Shown here piece after piece: positions 24,104 through 31,588 of a DNA stretch of 46,641 bases. Origin of the DNA: Chloroflexota bacterium (GTDB lineage Bacteria; Chloroflexota; Limnocylindria; Limnocylindrales; CSP1-4); assembly GCA_021785175.1 (NCBI GenBank), contig JAJYGH010000019.1, positions 1 to 46,641 on the forward strand. The letters run 5' to 3'. Below the pieces are notes generated by a model. It made no database searches and was not told the origin of the DNA. It saw nothing but the letters and a program-made list of their open reading frames with translations. A program made the position numbers and the translations under genes. The first letter of the stretch is position 1; each line of letters starts with the position of its first letter.

Positions 24104-24937
24104 TCAGGCGAACAGGTCGAACGCCTCGGACATCACCACGTCCCCCACGACCGATCCGTCCCCGAAGGGCAGCGGTGCCCCGCGCACGAGCACGACGGGT
24201 CGCCGCGAGGTCTTCCCGGACGCGAGCTCGGCCGCGGCGCAGATCTCGTCGGCCACGGCCACGACCGTCGCATGGAGTTCCCGCCCCGTGGTGTCCGTGA
24301 GCCCGCGGAAATCGGCCAGCGGCGCGAACCCGGCCACGCCGAGGGCGACGTCCGTGATGCCCCAGCGCCAGGGGCGCCCGAACGAGTCGGCGACCACCAC
24401 GGCGACGTCGACCCCGAGCAGCTCCGCGAGCCGCGCGCGGATCCGGCGCGCCGACGCGTCGGGGTCCTCCGGCAGCAGCGTGACGAGCTCGGCGCCGTCG
24501 GTGTTCGACGCATCCACCCCGGCGTTCGCGCACACGTATCCGTGGCGCGTCCGCGAGACGATCACCCCCCGCTCCATCCGCACGACGCGCGCCGACTCAC
24601 GGAGCACCACCTCGACCTGTCGCGGGTCGCGGTTCCAGCGCTCGGCGAACGACACGGCGTCGGGGCGCGGCTCCACCGTCCGGAGGTCGACCACCCGGCC
24701 CTCCGCCTTCGATACGACCTTCTGCGTCACGACGAGCACGTCGCCGGGGAGGATCGCGAGCTCGGGATCGGCCCCGACGCCGGCCCTGAGCGCGTCCGCG
24801 ATGAGGGCGGCGAGGTCGTCACCGGGCCGCACGTCGGGCAATGGCGGCAACGGGATCGCGAGAAGCCGGCCCGATGGCTCGGCGGGCGGGGGACCCGGGG
24901 GCGGGCCGCCGGCGGGGCGCGACGAGTCGGGGCTCAC
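24104..24937 (-). CDS. cofE: Coenzyme F420-0:L-glutamate ligase
   Basis: 277 residues. CofE adds glutamates to F420-0 with GTP. Typical segments are LPGDVLVVTQKVVSKAEGR, RHGYVCANAGVDASNTDG, VVVADSFGRPWRWGITDVALGV, and the C-terminal GDGSVVGDVVMSEAFDLFA. It has only the ligase domain and lacks the nitroreductase-like reductase domain found fused in actinobacterial FbiB, so dehydro-F420 reduction would need another protein. The first 25 residues are Pro-rich. It follows cofC by 34 bases. Confidence 0.95.
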   Translation of the reverse strand: MSPDSSRPAGGPPPGPPPAEPSGRLLAIPLPPLPDVRPGDDLAALIADALRAGVGADPELAILPGDVLVVTQKVVSKAEGRVVDLRTVEPRPDAVSFAERWNRDPRQVEVVLRESARVVRMERGVIVSRTRHGYVCANAGVDASNTDGAELVTLLPEDPDASARRIRARLAELLGVDVAVVVADSFGRPWRWGITDVALGVAGFAPLADFRGLTDTTGRELHATVVAVADEICAAAELASGKTSRRPVVLVRGAPLPFGDGSVVGDVVMSEAFDLFA

Positions 24938-24971
24938 GGCGCGTTCCGGGGGGCGCCGGGCAAACGCCGGC

Positions 24972-25694
24972 TCACGGCGCGCTGCCCGCGCCCGTCGCGT
25001 CGGCCGCCGCGCCCACCGCGTCGGCCGCCGCGCCCATCGCCTGGAGCTCGGCGAGACGTGCGGGACCGAGCCGCTCGACGTCCCCCGGCGTGTCGAGGTC
25101 GAACCCGAGGAGGTCCTCGGTGACGACCTGCACGCTCGCCCCCGCGGCTCGGGCGGCTTCGAGATGGGCGCGCAGGCTGTCGGGCCCGAAGGCGGGCTCG
25201 ATCACGTCGGGCGGGGACAGGAGCAGCCCGTTCGTCCCGGTCCGGGCGTCTGCGGGAGCGATCGCGACCAGCGGCCTGCCGCGCCCCGCCGCGAGGGCTG
25301 CGTCCGCCGCGTCGCACAGTCGTTCGAGCGCGCGCGGTTCGACGAGGGGCAGGTCGGCCGGGATGATGAGGACCGCGGTGGCGCCGGATGCCGTCGCGTC
25401 CCGGATCGCGACGCGCAGCCCGTCATTCAATGTTCCGTTCCGCTGGGCGAGGGTCGCTGCGCCGGCGGCGGCGGCGATCCGGAGCAGGGCCGGGTCCGGG
25501 CTGACCACGAGGACTCCGGCTGCGCGACCCCACGCGTGCACGACACCGAGGACGTGGCGGAGCATGCCGACGATCAGTTCTTCGCGCTCCTCCGCGTCGA
25601 GGGCAGCGCCGAGCCGCGTCTTCCCGCCCTCGAGCGTCCGGAGCGGAACGACGACGTGCAATCGCGACAGGTCGGCATCCCGCCCCGAAGTCAC
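24972..25694 (-). CDS. cofC: 2-phospholactate/phosphoenolpyruvate guanylyltransferase
   Basis: 240 residues of nucleotidyltransferase fold. It makes the GDP-activated three-carbon unit (from phospholactate or, in the bacterial FbiD form, phosphoenolpyruvate) that CofD attaches to Fo. HVVVPLRTLEGGKTRLGAAL, VLIIPADLPLVEPRAL and GTNGLLLSPPDVIEPAFG are family signatures. GTG 25694 is chosen because a gggaggagg ribosome site lies before it. The C-terminal 25 residues (MGAAADAVGAAADATGAG) come from a 21-bp DNA tandem repeat. It starts the cofC-cofE pair. Confidence 0.92.
   Translation of the reverse strand: MTSGRDADLSRLHVVVPLRTLEGGKTRLGAALDAEEREELIVGMLRHVLGVVHAWGRAAGVLVVSPDPALLRIAAAAGAATLAQRNGTLNDGLRVAIRDATASGATAVLIIPADLPLVEPRALERLCDAADAALAAGRGRPLVAIAPADARTGTNGLLLSPPDVIEPAFGPDSLRAHLEAARAAGASVQVVTEDLLGFDLDTPGDVERLGPARLAELQAMGAAADAVGAAADATGAGSAP
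24997..25038. repeat. 21-bp tandem repeat in the 3' end of cofC
   Basis: gcgtcggccgccgcgccca plus two bases, present twice with one mismatch at the end. In the protein it gives two GAAADAx units. It is in frame and so likely to vary in copy number without breaking cofC. Confidence 0.7.
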
Positions 25695-25780
25695 GTCGCC
25701 CTCCTCCCGTCGTCCTTGACGCGCCACGCGCGCCCTTGCCCGGCCGCAGCCGTCTTCCGCCCGGCCTGGCCGGCGCCGGC

Positions 25781-25800
25781 GCCAACTCGCGCCAACTCGC
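25781..25800. repeat. 10-bp tandem repeat upstream of cofC
   Basis: gccaactcgc twice, in the 191-base spacer between cofC and the LLM gene. The rest of the spacer shows a short A+T-richer stretch (caatcgtaga) but no clear promoter. Confidence 0.5.
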
Positions 25801-25885
25801 GCCGCCGGCGCAATCGTAGACCGATGCCGAGATGGGTCGCGAATGGCCGCAGGACCGGTCGGCAGGCGTGCGCCCCGACGCCCGA

Positions 25886-26740
25886 TCAGCGCAGCAGGAT
25901 GTCGGCCAGCCGGTCGACCTGGTCGATCCCGGAGAGCGTGGGGAACGTCACGATCTCGTCCGCGCCGACGTCCTCGAGTCGGTGCACCATCGCCCACAGT
26001 TCGTCGGGCGTCGTGGGCAGGGACTCGGCCAGCGCCGGGCCGCGTTCCGGCCCGTAGTAGTCGACCAGGAACTCGGCCGCCCGCGGGTCGTCGCCGACCG
26101 CGAAGTAGGTCAGCACCGAGATCCACGGCGCGCCCTCGCGACCGGCATCCCGCCACGCTTCCCGGACGCGCTGCACGAGCGATCCGAGCGAGGCGCCGGC
26201 GGTCGAGCTGGCCGTCCAGCCGTCGCCCCAACGGACCGTCCGGCGGATCGACGCCTCGGACGAGCCGCCGATGAGGATCCGGGGCCGGCCGTGCCCGTCC
26301 ACGATCGGTGCGGCCGGGCGGAGCGCGCCCTCCGGCGCCTCGTCACGCCAGACGGCGTCCATGACCTCGAGTGCCCGGTCCCAGTCCCGGCCCCGCGTGC
26401 GGAAGTTGCGGCCGACCACTGCATAGTCTTCGGGCCGCGCACCCACGCCCAGTCCCAGCGTCAAGCGTCCGCCCGACAGCTGGGCCAGGCTCGCCGCCTC
26501 CTTGGCGAGGAGGACGGGGTTCCGGGTCGGACCGAGCAGCACGTCGGTCATGAGCCCGATGGAGCCGGTCGCGCCGGCGGCGGCGGCGAGCGCGACGAGC
26601 GGCGAGTACGTGTGGTACGCGACCCGGTCGATGACGCCGAGCGTGCTGTACCCGCGCTTCTCCGCCCGGCGCGCCCATTCGAGCACGGCCGATCCGGGCA
26701 CCGACGGCAGGACGGTCGGCAGTCCGATCCCGATGCGCAT
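25886..26740 (-). CDS. LLM-class F420-dependent oxidoreductase
   Basis: 284 residues, luciferase-like fold. MRIGIGLPTVLPSVPG, GYSTLGVIDRVAYHTYSPLV and GGRLTLGLGVGARPEDY mark the family; GGSSEASIRRTVRWGDGW is the phosphate-binding region of the cofactor. It differs clearly from the other two LLM proteins of this window, so its substrate probably differs too. ATG 26740 is preferred over ATG 26764 because aggggg precedes it and MRIGIGLPT begins the family. It lies 65 bases after cofD. Confidence 0.87.
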   Translation of the reverse strand: MRIGIGLPTVLPSVPGSAVLEWARRAEKRGYSTLGVIDRVAYHTYSPLVALAAAAGATGSIGLMTDVLLGPTRNPVLLAKEAASLAQLSGGRLTLGLGVGARPEDYAVVGRNFRTRGRDWDRALEVMDAVWRDEAPEGALRPAAPIVDGHGRPRILIGGSSEASIRRTVRWGDGWTASSTAGASLGSLVQRVREAWRDAGREGAPWISVLTYFAVGDDPRAAEFLVDYYGPERGPALAESLPTTPDELWAMVHRLEDVGADEIVTFPTLSGIDQVDRLADILLR

Positions 26741-26805
26741 GCGAAAGCCCCCTTGTCGTGTCACTGGTTCGTCCCGCGTCGAGGCGCTCGCCAGGTCCCC
26801 TGACG

Positions 26806-27840
26806 TCAGGCGCCTGACTTCGCGGGCGCTCCTCTGTCTCCGGCCACCGGATCCACCCGCGGGGTAGCGGTTCCGGCGCTCGCCACCAGGTCGCGTGCGA
26901 ACGCCAGCGTGTCTTCCGCGAGCCGGCGGCGGTCGATGTCGTGGTGCATGACCGTCGTGGTCGCCATGGCGGCCATGCCGAGCCGCTCGATCGCCGGGAC
27001 GTGGGCCGCGTCGGCGACGTCCACGACCAGGCCGTCGAGGAGCCCGGGATAGCGGGTCGCGTAGTGACGGGCGACACCGAGGGCGCTGGCCTCGCCCCCG
27101 AGCGTCTCGAACATCCGGTCCGCCGGCCCCTTGATCGCGGCGCCGGCGACGATGGGGCTGACGCCGACGACGGGCGCCCCCGCCCCGAGCAGGGCCGGCA
27201 CCATCCCCGGCAGCGCAAGGATCGTCCCGATGCTGATGAAGGGGTTGGACGGCGCCAGGGCAATGACGTCGGCGGAGCGGACGGCATCCAGGACTGCAGC
27301 CGTCGGCCGGGCGTCATCGACGCCGTCGAACCGGATCTCGAGCGCGTCGTCCGCGTGGCGCCGGCCGACGAACCACGCCTGCAGTTCGAGCCACCCCGTC
27401 GCGATCCGAATCCGCGTCCGGACCGGGCGGTCCGCCATCGGCAGGACGCGCGCGCCGAGGCCGAGCGCCGCCGCGAGCTCGCGGGTGACCTCGGTCGGCG
27501 TCGCTCCGGCCGCGAGCCGGGACGTCCGGACGAGGTGCGTGGCAATGTCGCGATCTCCCAGGCGGAACCACGTCGGGGCTCCGTACCGCCCCAGCATCTC
27601 GTGCGCCGACCACGTCTCGTCGCGCAGCCCCCAGCCCGTCTCCGCGTTCGCGAGGCCGGCGAGCGTGTAGAGCACGGTGTCCACGTCGGGTGAGATCGCC
27701 AGGCCGTGGAGCTCGAGGTCGTCCCCCGTGTTGACGATGACCGAGAGGTCGACGTCGGGCAGCATCGAGACGCCGTGCGAGAGCTTCGCGCCGCCAACGC
27801 CGCCGGCGAGGACCGTGACGCGCATGTTGGCGTCCGTCAT
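26806..27840 (-). CDS. cofD: 2-phospho-L-lactate transferase
   Basis: 344 residues. CofD joins the activated three-carbon unit to Fo to form (dehydro-)F420-0. VTVLAGGVGGAKLSHGV at 8-24 is the glycine-rich nucleotide loop, VIVNTGDDLELHGLAISPD binds the metal and Fo, and LAPSNPFISIGTIL plus SPIVAGAAIKGPADRM are further family segments. ATG 27840 has a ggaggtg ribosome site; the track back to 27888 adds 16 unrelated residues. It lies 48 bases after the Fgd-like gene in the same direction. The Fo synthase genes are not in the window. Confidence 0.95.
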   Translation of the reverse strand: MTDANMRVTVLAGGVGGAKLSHGVSMLPDVDLSVIVNTGDDLELHGLAISPDVDTVLYTLAGLANAETGWGLRDETWSAHEMLGRYGAPTWFRLGDRDIATHLVRTSRLAAGATPTEVTRELAAALGLGARVLPMADRPVRTRIRIATGWLELQAWFVGRRHADDALEIRFDGVDDARPTAAVLDAVRSADVIALAPSNPFISIGTILALPGMVPALLGAGAPVVGVSPIVAGAAIKGPADRMFETLGGEASALGVARHYATRYPGLLDGLVVDVADAAHVPAIERLGMAAMATTTVMHHDIDRRRLAEDTLAFARDLVASAGTATPRVDPVAGDRGAPAKSGA

Positions 27841-27888
27841 GCCTTCACCTCCGTGAGTCCGACGCGGCGCGCCGAGGCACCCTGGCAC

Positions 27889-28878
27889 TCACGCCGTCAG
27901 CTTCGGCAGGACCTCGCGGCCGAACGCCTCGATCCATTCGCGCTGGTTGCGCCCGACGTTGTGCAGATAGATCTTCGTGAAGCCCATGTCCAGGTAGCGC
28001 TGGATCTCGCGGCGGTGCGCCTCGAGGTCGTCGGAGATCAGCATCCGGCCCTGGAAATCCTCGAGCCGGACGAGGTCGGCCATCTGGGCGAAGGTCTGGG
28101 GCGACCGGATGTCCTGCTTCGAGAACCTCATGCCGCCATTCGGCCACTCGCGCATTGCGTTCTGCTCCGCCTCCGGCTGCGTCGGCGCCCACGACAGGTG
28201 GAGCTGCAGGATCCGCGGCATCGTCGAAGGGTCCTTGCCCGCCTCGCGCGCGCCCTTCTCGAAGCGCGAGAACACGGTGTCGATCTTCTCGTCCGCTGCG
28301 CCGACCGTGATGATCCCGTCGCACAAGCGACCCGTGCGCTCGGCGGTGAGCGGCCCCGCAGTCGCGACGTAGATCGGGGGCGGCGTCTCCGGCATCGTCC
28401 AGAGCCGCATCGTCTCCATGTGGAAGAACTCGCCGCGATGCCTGGCGTCCTTGCCCGTGAAGAGCTTCTGGATGATCTCGAGCGCCTCGAACATCCGCGA
28501 GATCCGCTCGCCGACCTCGGGCCAGTACGGCGCCACGACGTGTTCGTTGAGCGCCTCGCCAGAGCCGAGCCCGAGCCAGAAGCGGCCGGGGTACATGGCT
28601 GCCATGGTCGCCGCGGCCTGCGCGACGATCGCGGGATGCATCCGGAACGACGGGCACGTCACGCCGGGACCGATGTCGCCCTGCGTGTGCTCCGCCGCGG
28701 CCGCCATGAACGCCCAGACGAACCCGGCGTTGCCCTGCCTCGGGACCCAGGGCTGCACGTGGTCGGCCGCCATGACTCCCTCGAACCCTGCGGCCTCCGC
28801 GGCCGCCGACCAGTCGACGAGGTCCCGCGGCGGGAACTGCTCCATCATCGCCGCGTACCCGATGTTCGCCCGAGCCAT
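27889..28878 (-). CDS. Fgd-like F420-dependent dehydrogenase (LLM class)
   Basis: 329 residues. It resembles mycobacterial F420-dependent glucose-6-phosphate dehydrogenase: IGYAAMMEQFPPRDLV, AADHVQPW with Asp39-His40 and Trp44, and GLGSGEALNE with Glu108, which correspond to the catalytic histidine and glutamate of Fgd1. The sugar-phosphate site looks altered: where Fgd1, as I recall it, has a lysine in IEIKISYD, this protein has LQLHLSWAP. It may therefore oxidise another sugar or hydroxy compound. It starts at ATG 28878, 3 bases after the stop of a 43-codon ORF. It heads the cofD block and would keep F420 reduced for the LLM enzymes. Confidence 0.85.
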   Translation of the reverse strand: MARANIGYAAMMEQFPPRDLVDWSAAAEAAGFEGVMAADHVQPWVPRQGNAGFVWAFMAAAAEHTQGDIGPGVTCPSFRMHPAIVAQAAATMAAMYPGRFWLGLGSGEALNEHVVAPYWPEVGERISRMFEALEIIQKLFTGKDARHRGEFFHMETMRLWTMPETPPPIYVATAGPLTAERTGRLCDGIITVGAADEKIDTVFSRFEKGAREAGKDPSTMPRILQLHLSWAPTQPEAEQNAMREWPNGGMRFSKQDIRSPQTFAQMADLVRLEDFQGRMLISDDLEAHRREIQRYLDMGFTKIYLHNVGRNQREWIEAFGREVLPKLTA

Positions 28879-28881
28879 CGT

Positions 28882-29013
28882 CTACTCCCCGAGGTCGGCG
28901 GCGACGCGCTCCCGCAGCACGAATGTCACGCGTTGCTCCGACTCGAACTGCCGGATCTGCTCCTCCGCGGCCGCCGGATCGTCCGGATGGTACCTGCGCG
29001 CCACGCCGTCCAT
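28882..29013 (-). CDS. Small hypothetical protein upstream of the Fgd-like gene
   Basis: 43 codons from ATG 29013 to TAG, ending 3 bases before the Fgd-like start. The protein, beginning MDGVARRYHPDDP and ending RVAADLGE, is charged and helix-prone (AAAEEQIRQFESEQR), with no membrane segment or cysteine. The close spacing suggests coupling or a leader role. A weak ggagg lies about 15 bases upstream. No family is recognised; it may be a real small protein or a translated leader. Confidence 0.4.
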   Translation of the reverse strand: MDGVARRYHPDDPAAAEEQIRQFESEQRVTFVLRERVAADLGE

Positions 29014-29071
29014 CACCCGGCGTGCGCCTCCCGCCGTCGGTGGTCAGTCGCCGGCCGTCACTCCTCGATCG

Positions 29072-30139
29072 TCAGCTGGCCGGCTTCGCCAGGTCGCTGA
29101 TGTTCACCAGGTGGTACCTGTCCGCGGTTGCCTTCGTGACCACGAACCCGTTCTCGTCCGTGGCCGGCGCGTAGTTCAGCACGGTCTCGCCCTTGGGGGT
29201 GAGATACGTCTGCAGGATCCTGGAGGTGACCGCGGGGTCTCCGGTGGCCTTCCCCGCACCCTTGTCGAGGTACTCGGTGAGCGACGCGAGGTACTCGGGC
29301 GACAGATCGATCTGCCCCGACTCCATCGCCGGCTGGATGACCTCGCGGCTGGCCAGGCCGAACTTGCGGGTCACGGTGTACCCGTTCGCCTGGAGTTCCT
29401 GCGCGTAGATCTCGGCGAGGAGTTCGTTCTCCGGGAAGTTGACGGCCCCGACGACGATCGTGCCCTTGTTCGAGCCACCCGTCGGCATGAAGCCGTTCTG
29501 CTGAAGCCACTGACGGGCGACCGTCGCGGTGTCCGTCTTGTCCACGACCACCTGCTTGTTGATCGAGACGAGCTGCTGCTGCGTCAGCTTCGCCGAGATC
29601 CGGTTGAGCAGCGTCGCGATGTCCGGGTGCGCCTTGAGGACGGCCGTCCGGATCACCGGGGCGATGTTGTCGGACGCCTGCAGGTGCCTGTCGTCGTTCA
29701 GGAGGACGAAGTTGTCGACCTGGATGCTCGGATCGGACGTGAACAGCTCCCCGACCTGGATCTTCCCGGTCCGGAGCGCGGCGACGGTGAGCGGCCCCCC
29801 GGCGTCGAGCGGCACGAACGCCTTGAAGTGCAGTCCGTAGACCTTCTCGAGCCCGATCAGGCAGAACGGCCGCTGCGGGCATTCCGGTGGACCGCCGAGC
29901 GCCATCTGGCTGGCGATCGAATTGGCGGCAGCGGACGGAGCGGCCGAGCTCGAGGTCGACCCGGGCACGGACGAGGCGCCGGGTGATGCCGCGGCCGACG
30001 GTGCGGCGGAGACCGCCCCGCTTGCAGGTGCCACGGACGGTGCACCGGATGCTGCCGGCCCGGCGCTCCCACCCGTCCCGCAGGCGCCCAACAGCACCAG
30101 CGCCGACGCCCCGAGAGCGAGCATGCGGTGAAGCCGCAC
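29072..30139 (-). CDS. Osmoprotectant-binding lipoprotein, OpuAC/ProX domain in circularly permuted order
   Basis: 355 residues from GTG 30139 (ggggg 7 bases upstream). A lipoprotein signal with lipobox LLGAC (Cys20) is followed by an Ala/Ser/Pro linker to about 75. Residues 76-218 are the part that normally ends an OpuAC/ProX domain: LGGPPECPQRP, GLEKVYGLHFKAFVPLDAGG, TSDPSIQVDNFVLLNDDRH, then RISAKLTQQQLVSINKQV. After a TGGSNK linker, residues 225-355 are the part that normally begins it: GTIVVGAVNFPENELLAEIYA, ESGQIDLSPEYLASL, ending ISDLAKPAS. In OpuCC/ProX the second block precedes the first. The frame is continuous. It should bind glycine betaine, choline or a similar solute for the two permeases upstream. 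Last gene of the operon. Confidence 0.85.
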   Translation of the reverse strand: MRLHRMLALGASALVLLGACGTGGSAGPAASGAPSVAPASGAVSAAPSAAASPGASSVPGSTSSSAAPSAAANSIASQMALGGPPECPQRPFCLIGLEKVYGLHFKAFVPLDAGGPLTVAALRTGKIQVGELFTSDPSIQVDNFVLLNDDRHLQASDNIAPVIRTAVLKAHPDIATLLNRISAKLTQQQLVSINKQVVVDKTDTATVARQWLQQNGFMPTGGSNKGTIVVGAVNFPENELLAEIYAQELQANGYTVTRKFGLASREVIQPAMESGQIDLSPEYLASLTEYLDKGAGKATGDPAVTSRILQTYLTPKGETVLNYAPATDENGFVVTKATADRYHLVNISDLAKPAS

Positions 30140-30192
30140 TGCGTATCCCCCTTCTGCTGCGTTCGCCGCCGCAGTGCCCGGCGGCGTCCCGA

Positions 30193-30924
30193 TCATACCC
30201 CGGGCTCCGGGACCGCCCCTGCGACCGCCTTCGCCTGCCCCCGGTTTCCGGCTCGCGCATCCTTCGGCGTGGTCCGGCGGGCGACGACGCCGAACGTGGC
30301 GTCCGTCAGGATCGCCAGGAGGGCCACGAGCACGGCGCCGGCGATCATTCGCGGCGTGTCCTGTCGCGCGAAGCCGTCGTAGATGTAGCGTCCGAGGCCA
30401 CCGCCCCCGGCCACCGCGCCGAGTGTGTACGTCGCCACGACCTGCACGGCCGCGAGGCGCACGCCGGTGAGCAGGACGGGCAGCGCGAGCGGGAGCTCGA
30501 CGCGCAGGAGCACCTGAGGCCCGCTCATGCCCATGCCCTGCGCCGCTTCGACCAGGCTGCGGTCGACCGCTCGGATCCCCGCGTGCGCGTTCGTGATCAT
30601 CGGCGGGATCGCGAGCAGCACCATCGCGCCGAGGATCGGCCAGGTGCTGAAATCCAGGCTCAGATCGACGGCGATCGGGATCAGCATCAGGAGCAGCGCG
30701 AACGAGGGCAGGGCGCGCCCGAGGTTCGCGACGCTGCTGACGACGAACGCGCCACGGCCGGTGTGGCCGACGAGCAGCCCGACCGGGAGCGCGATCGCGG
30801 CGGCGACCAGCACGGAGAGCGCGGAGGCCTCGAGGTGCTCGACCGTGCGGATCGGGATGCCGTCCGCACCGCTCCAGTGGGCCGGGTCGGCGAACCAGGC
30901 GACGACCTGCGCGATCAGCGCCAT
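30193..30924 (-). CDS. Osmoprotectant ABC transporter permease (OpuCD/ProW type)
   Basis: 243 residues with about five or six membrane helices. The EAA-like loop LVEAAQGMGMSGPQVLLRVE followed by LPLALPVLLTGVRLAAVQ is typical of the OpuC/ProW family. TYTLGAVAGGGGLGRYIYDG is another family signature. The last 30 residues are a charged, Ala-rich cytosolic tail. ATG 30924 lies 1 base after the stop of the preceding permease (TGAcATG), so translation is probably coupled. The binding-protein gene starts 53 bases downstream. Confidence 0.9.
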   Translation of the reverse strand: MALIAQVVAWFADPAHWSGADGIPIRTVEHLEASALSVLVAAAIALPVGLLVGHTGRGAFVVSSVANLGRALPSFALLLMLIPIAVDLSLDFSTWPILGAMVLLAIPPMITNAHAGIRAVDRSLVEAAQGMGMSGPQVLLRVELPLALPVLLTGVRLAAVQVVATYTLGAVAGGGGLGRYIYDGFARQDTPRMIAGAVLVALLAILTDATFGVVARRTTPKDARAGNRGQAKAVAGAVPEPGV

Positions 30925-30925
30925 G

Positions 30926-31585
30926 TCACGCTCGGCTCCGGGTCCGCGCCCACGGCGTCAGGGCGCGCTGCGCGAGCAGCAGGCCCGCGTCGGCCGCGAC
31001 GGCGAGTGCGATCGACAGGATTGCCCCGACGTAGATCTCGGTCGGGAACAGGCTGATGAAGCCCGAGAGCATGAGCTGCCCCAGCCCGCCCTGGCCGATG
31101 AGGGCGGTCACCGTCACGAGCCCGATCGTCGTGACCGTCGCGATCCGGATCCCGGCCACGATCACCGGCAGCGCGATCGGGATCTCGACGCGAACCAGGC
31201 GCTGGAGCCGCGTCAGGCCCATCGCGTCGGCCGCTTCGAGCACGTCCGCTGGAACGCCGTCGAGCCCGGCGAGGATGTTGCGAATGAGGATCAGCAGCGT
31301 GTAGCCGATGAGCCCGACCTCGGACGTGGTCGTCGACAGCCCGGTCACCGGGATGAGCAGCACGAAGAGCGCGAGGCTCGGAATCGTGTAGATCACGCCG
31401 GTGATCCAGGTGATCGGCGCCTCGGCCCAGCGGTAGCGATGCGCAACGAGCGCGAGTGTGACGGCGATCACGAGCCCCACGACGATCGCGATGAGGGTGA
31501 GCTCCACGTGCTGTCCGAGAGCCGCCGCGATGTCGCCCAGGTGGTTCGTGACCCAGCTCCAGCGGATCAGGGGCTCGTTGGGCAA
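30926..31585 (-). CDS. Osmoprotectant ABC transporter permease (OpuCB/ProW type)
   Basis: 219 residues with about six membrane helices. The EAA-like loop is VLEAADAMGLTRLQRLVRVE followed by IPIALPVIVAGIRIATVTTI; ALIGQGGLGQLMLSG follows. It pairs with the second permease to form the importer channel. The start is TTG 31585, 3 bases after the ATPase stop, with cgggag upstream. The two permeases are about equal in length and may be paralogues. Confidence 0.9.
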   Translation of the reverse strand: MPNEPLIRWSWVTNHLGDIAAALGQHVELTLIAIVVGLVIAVTLALVAHRYRWAEAPITWITGVIYTIPSLALFVLLIPVTGLSTTTSEVGLIGYTLLILIRNILAGLDGVPADVLEAADAMGLTRLQRLVRVEIPIALPVIVAGIRIATVTTIGLVTVTALIGQGGLGQLMLSGFISLFPTEIYVGAILSIALAVAADAGLLLAQRALTPWARTRSRA

Positions 31586-31588
31586 GGT

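Noticed and set aside
29465-29490. Permuted binding protein explained as two broken genes or a frameshift
   Set aside because: The frame is continuous from the lipoprotein signal to the stop and both halves keep complete motifs. An assembly error cannot be excluded from sequence alone, so it is listed as a check.
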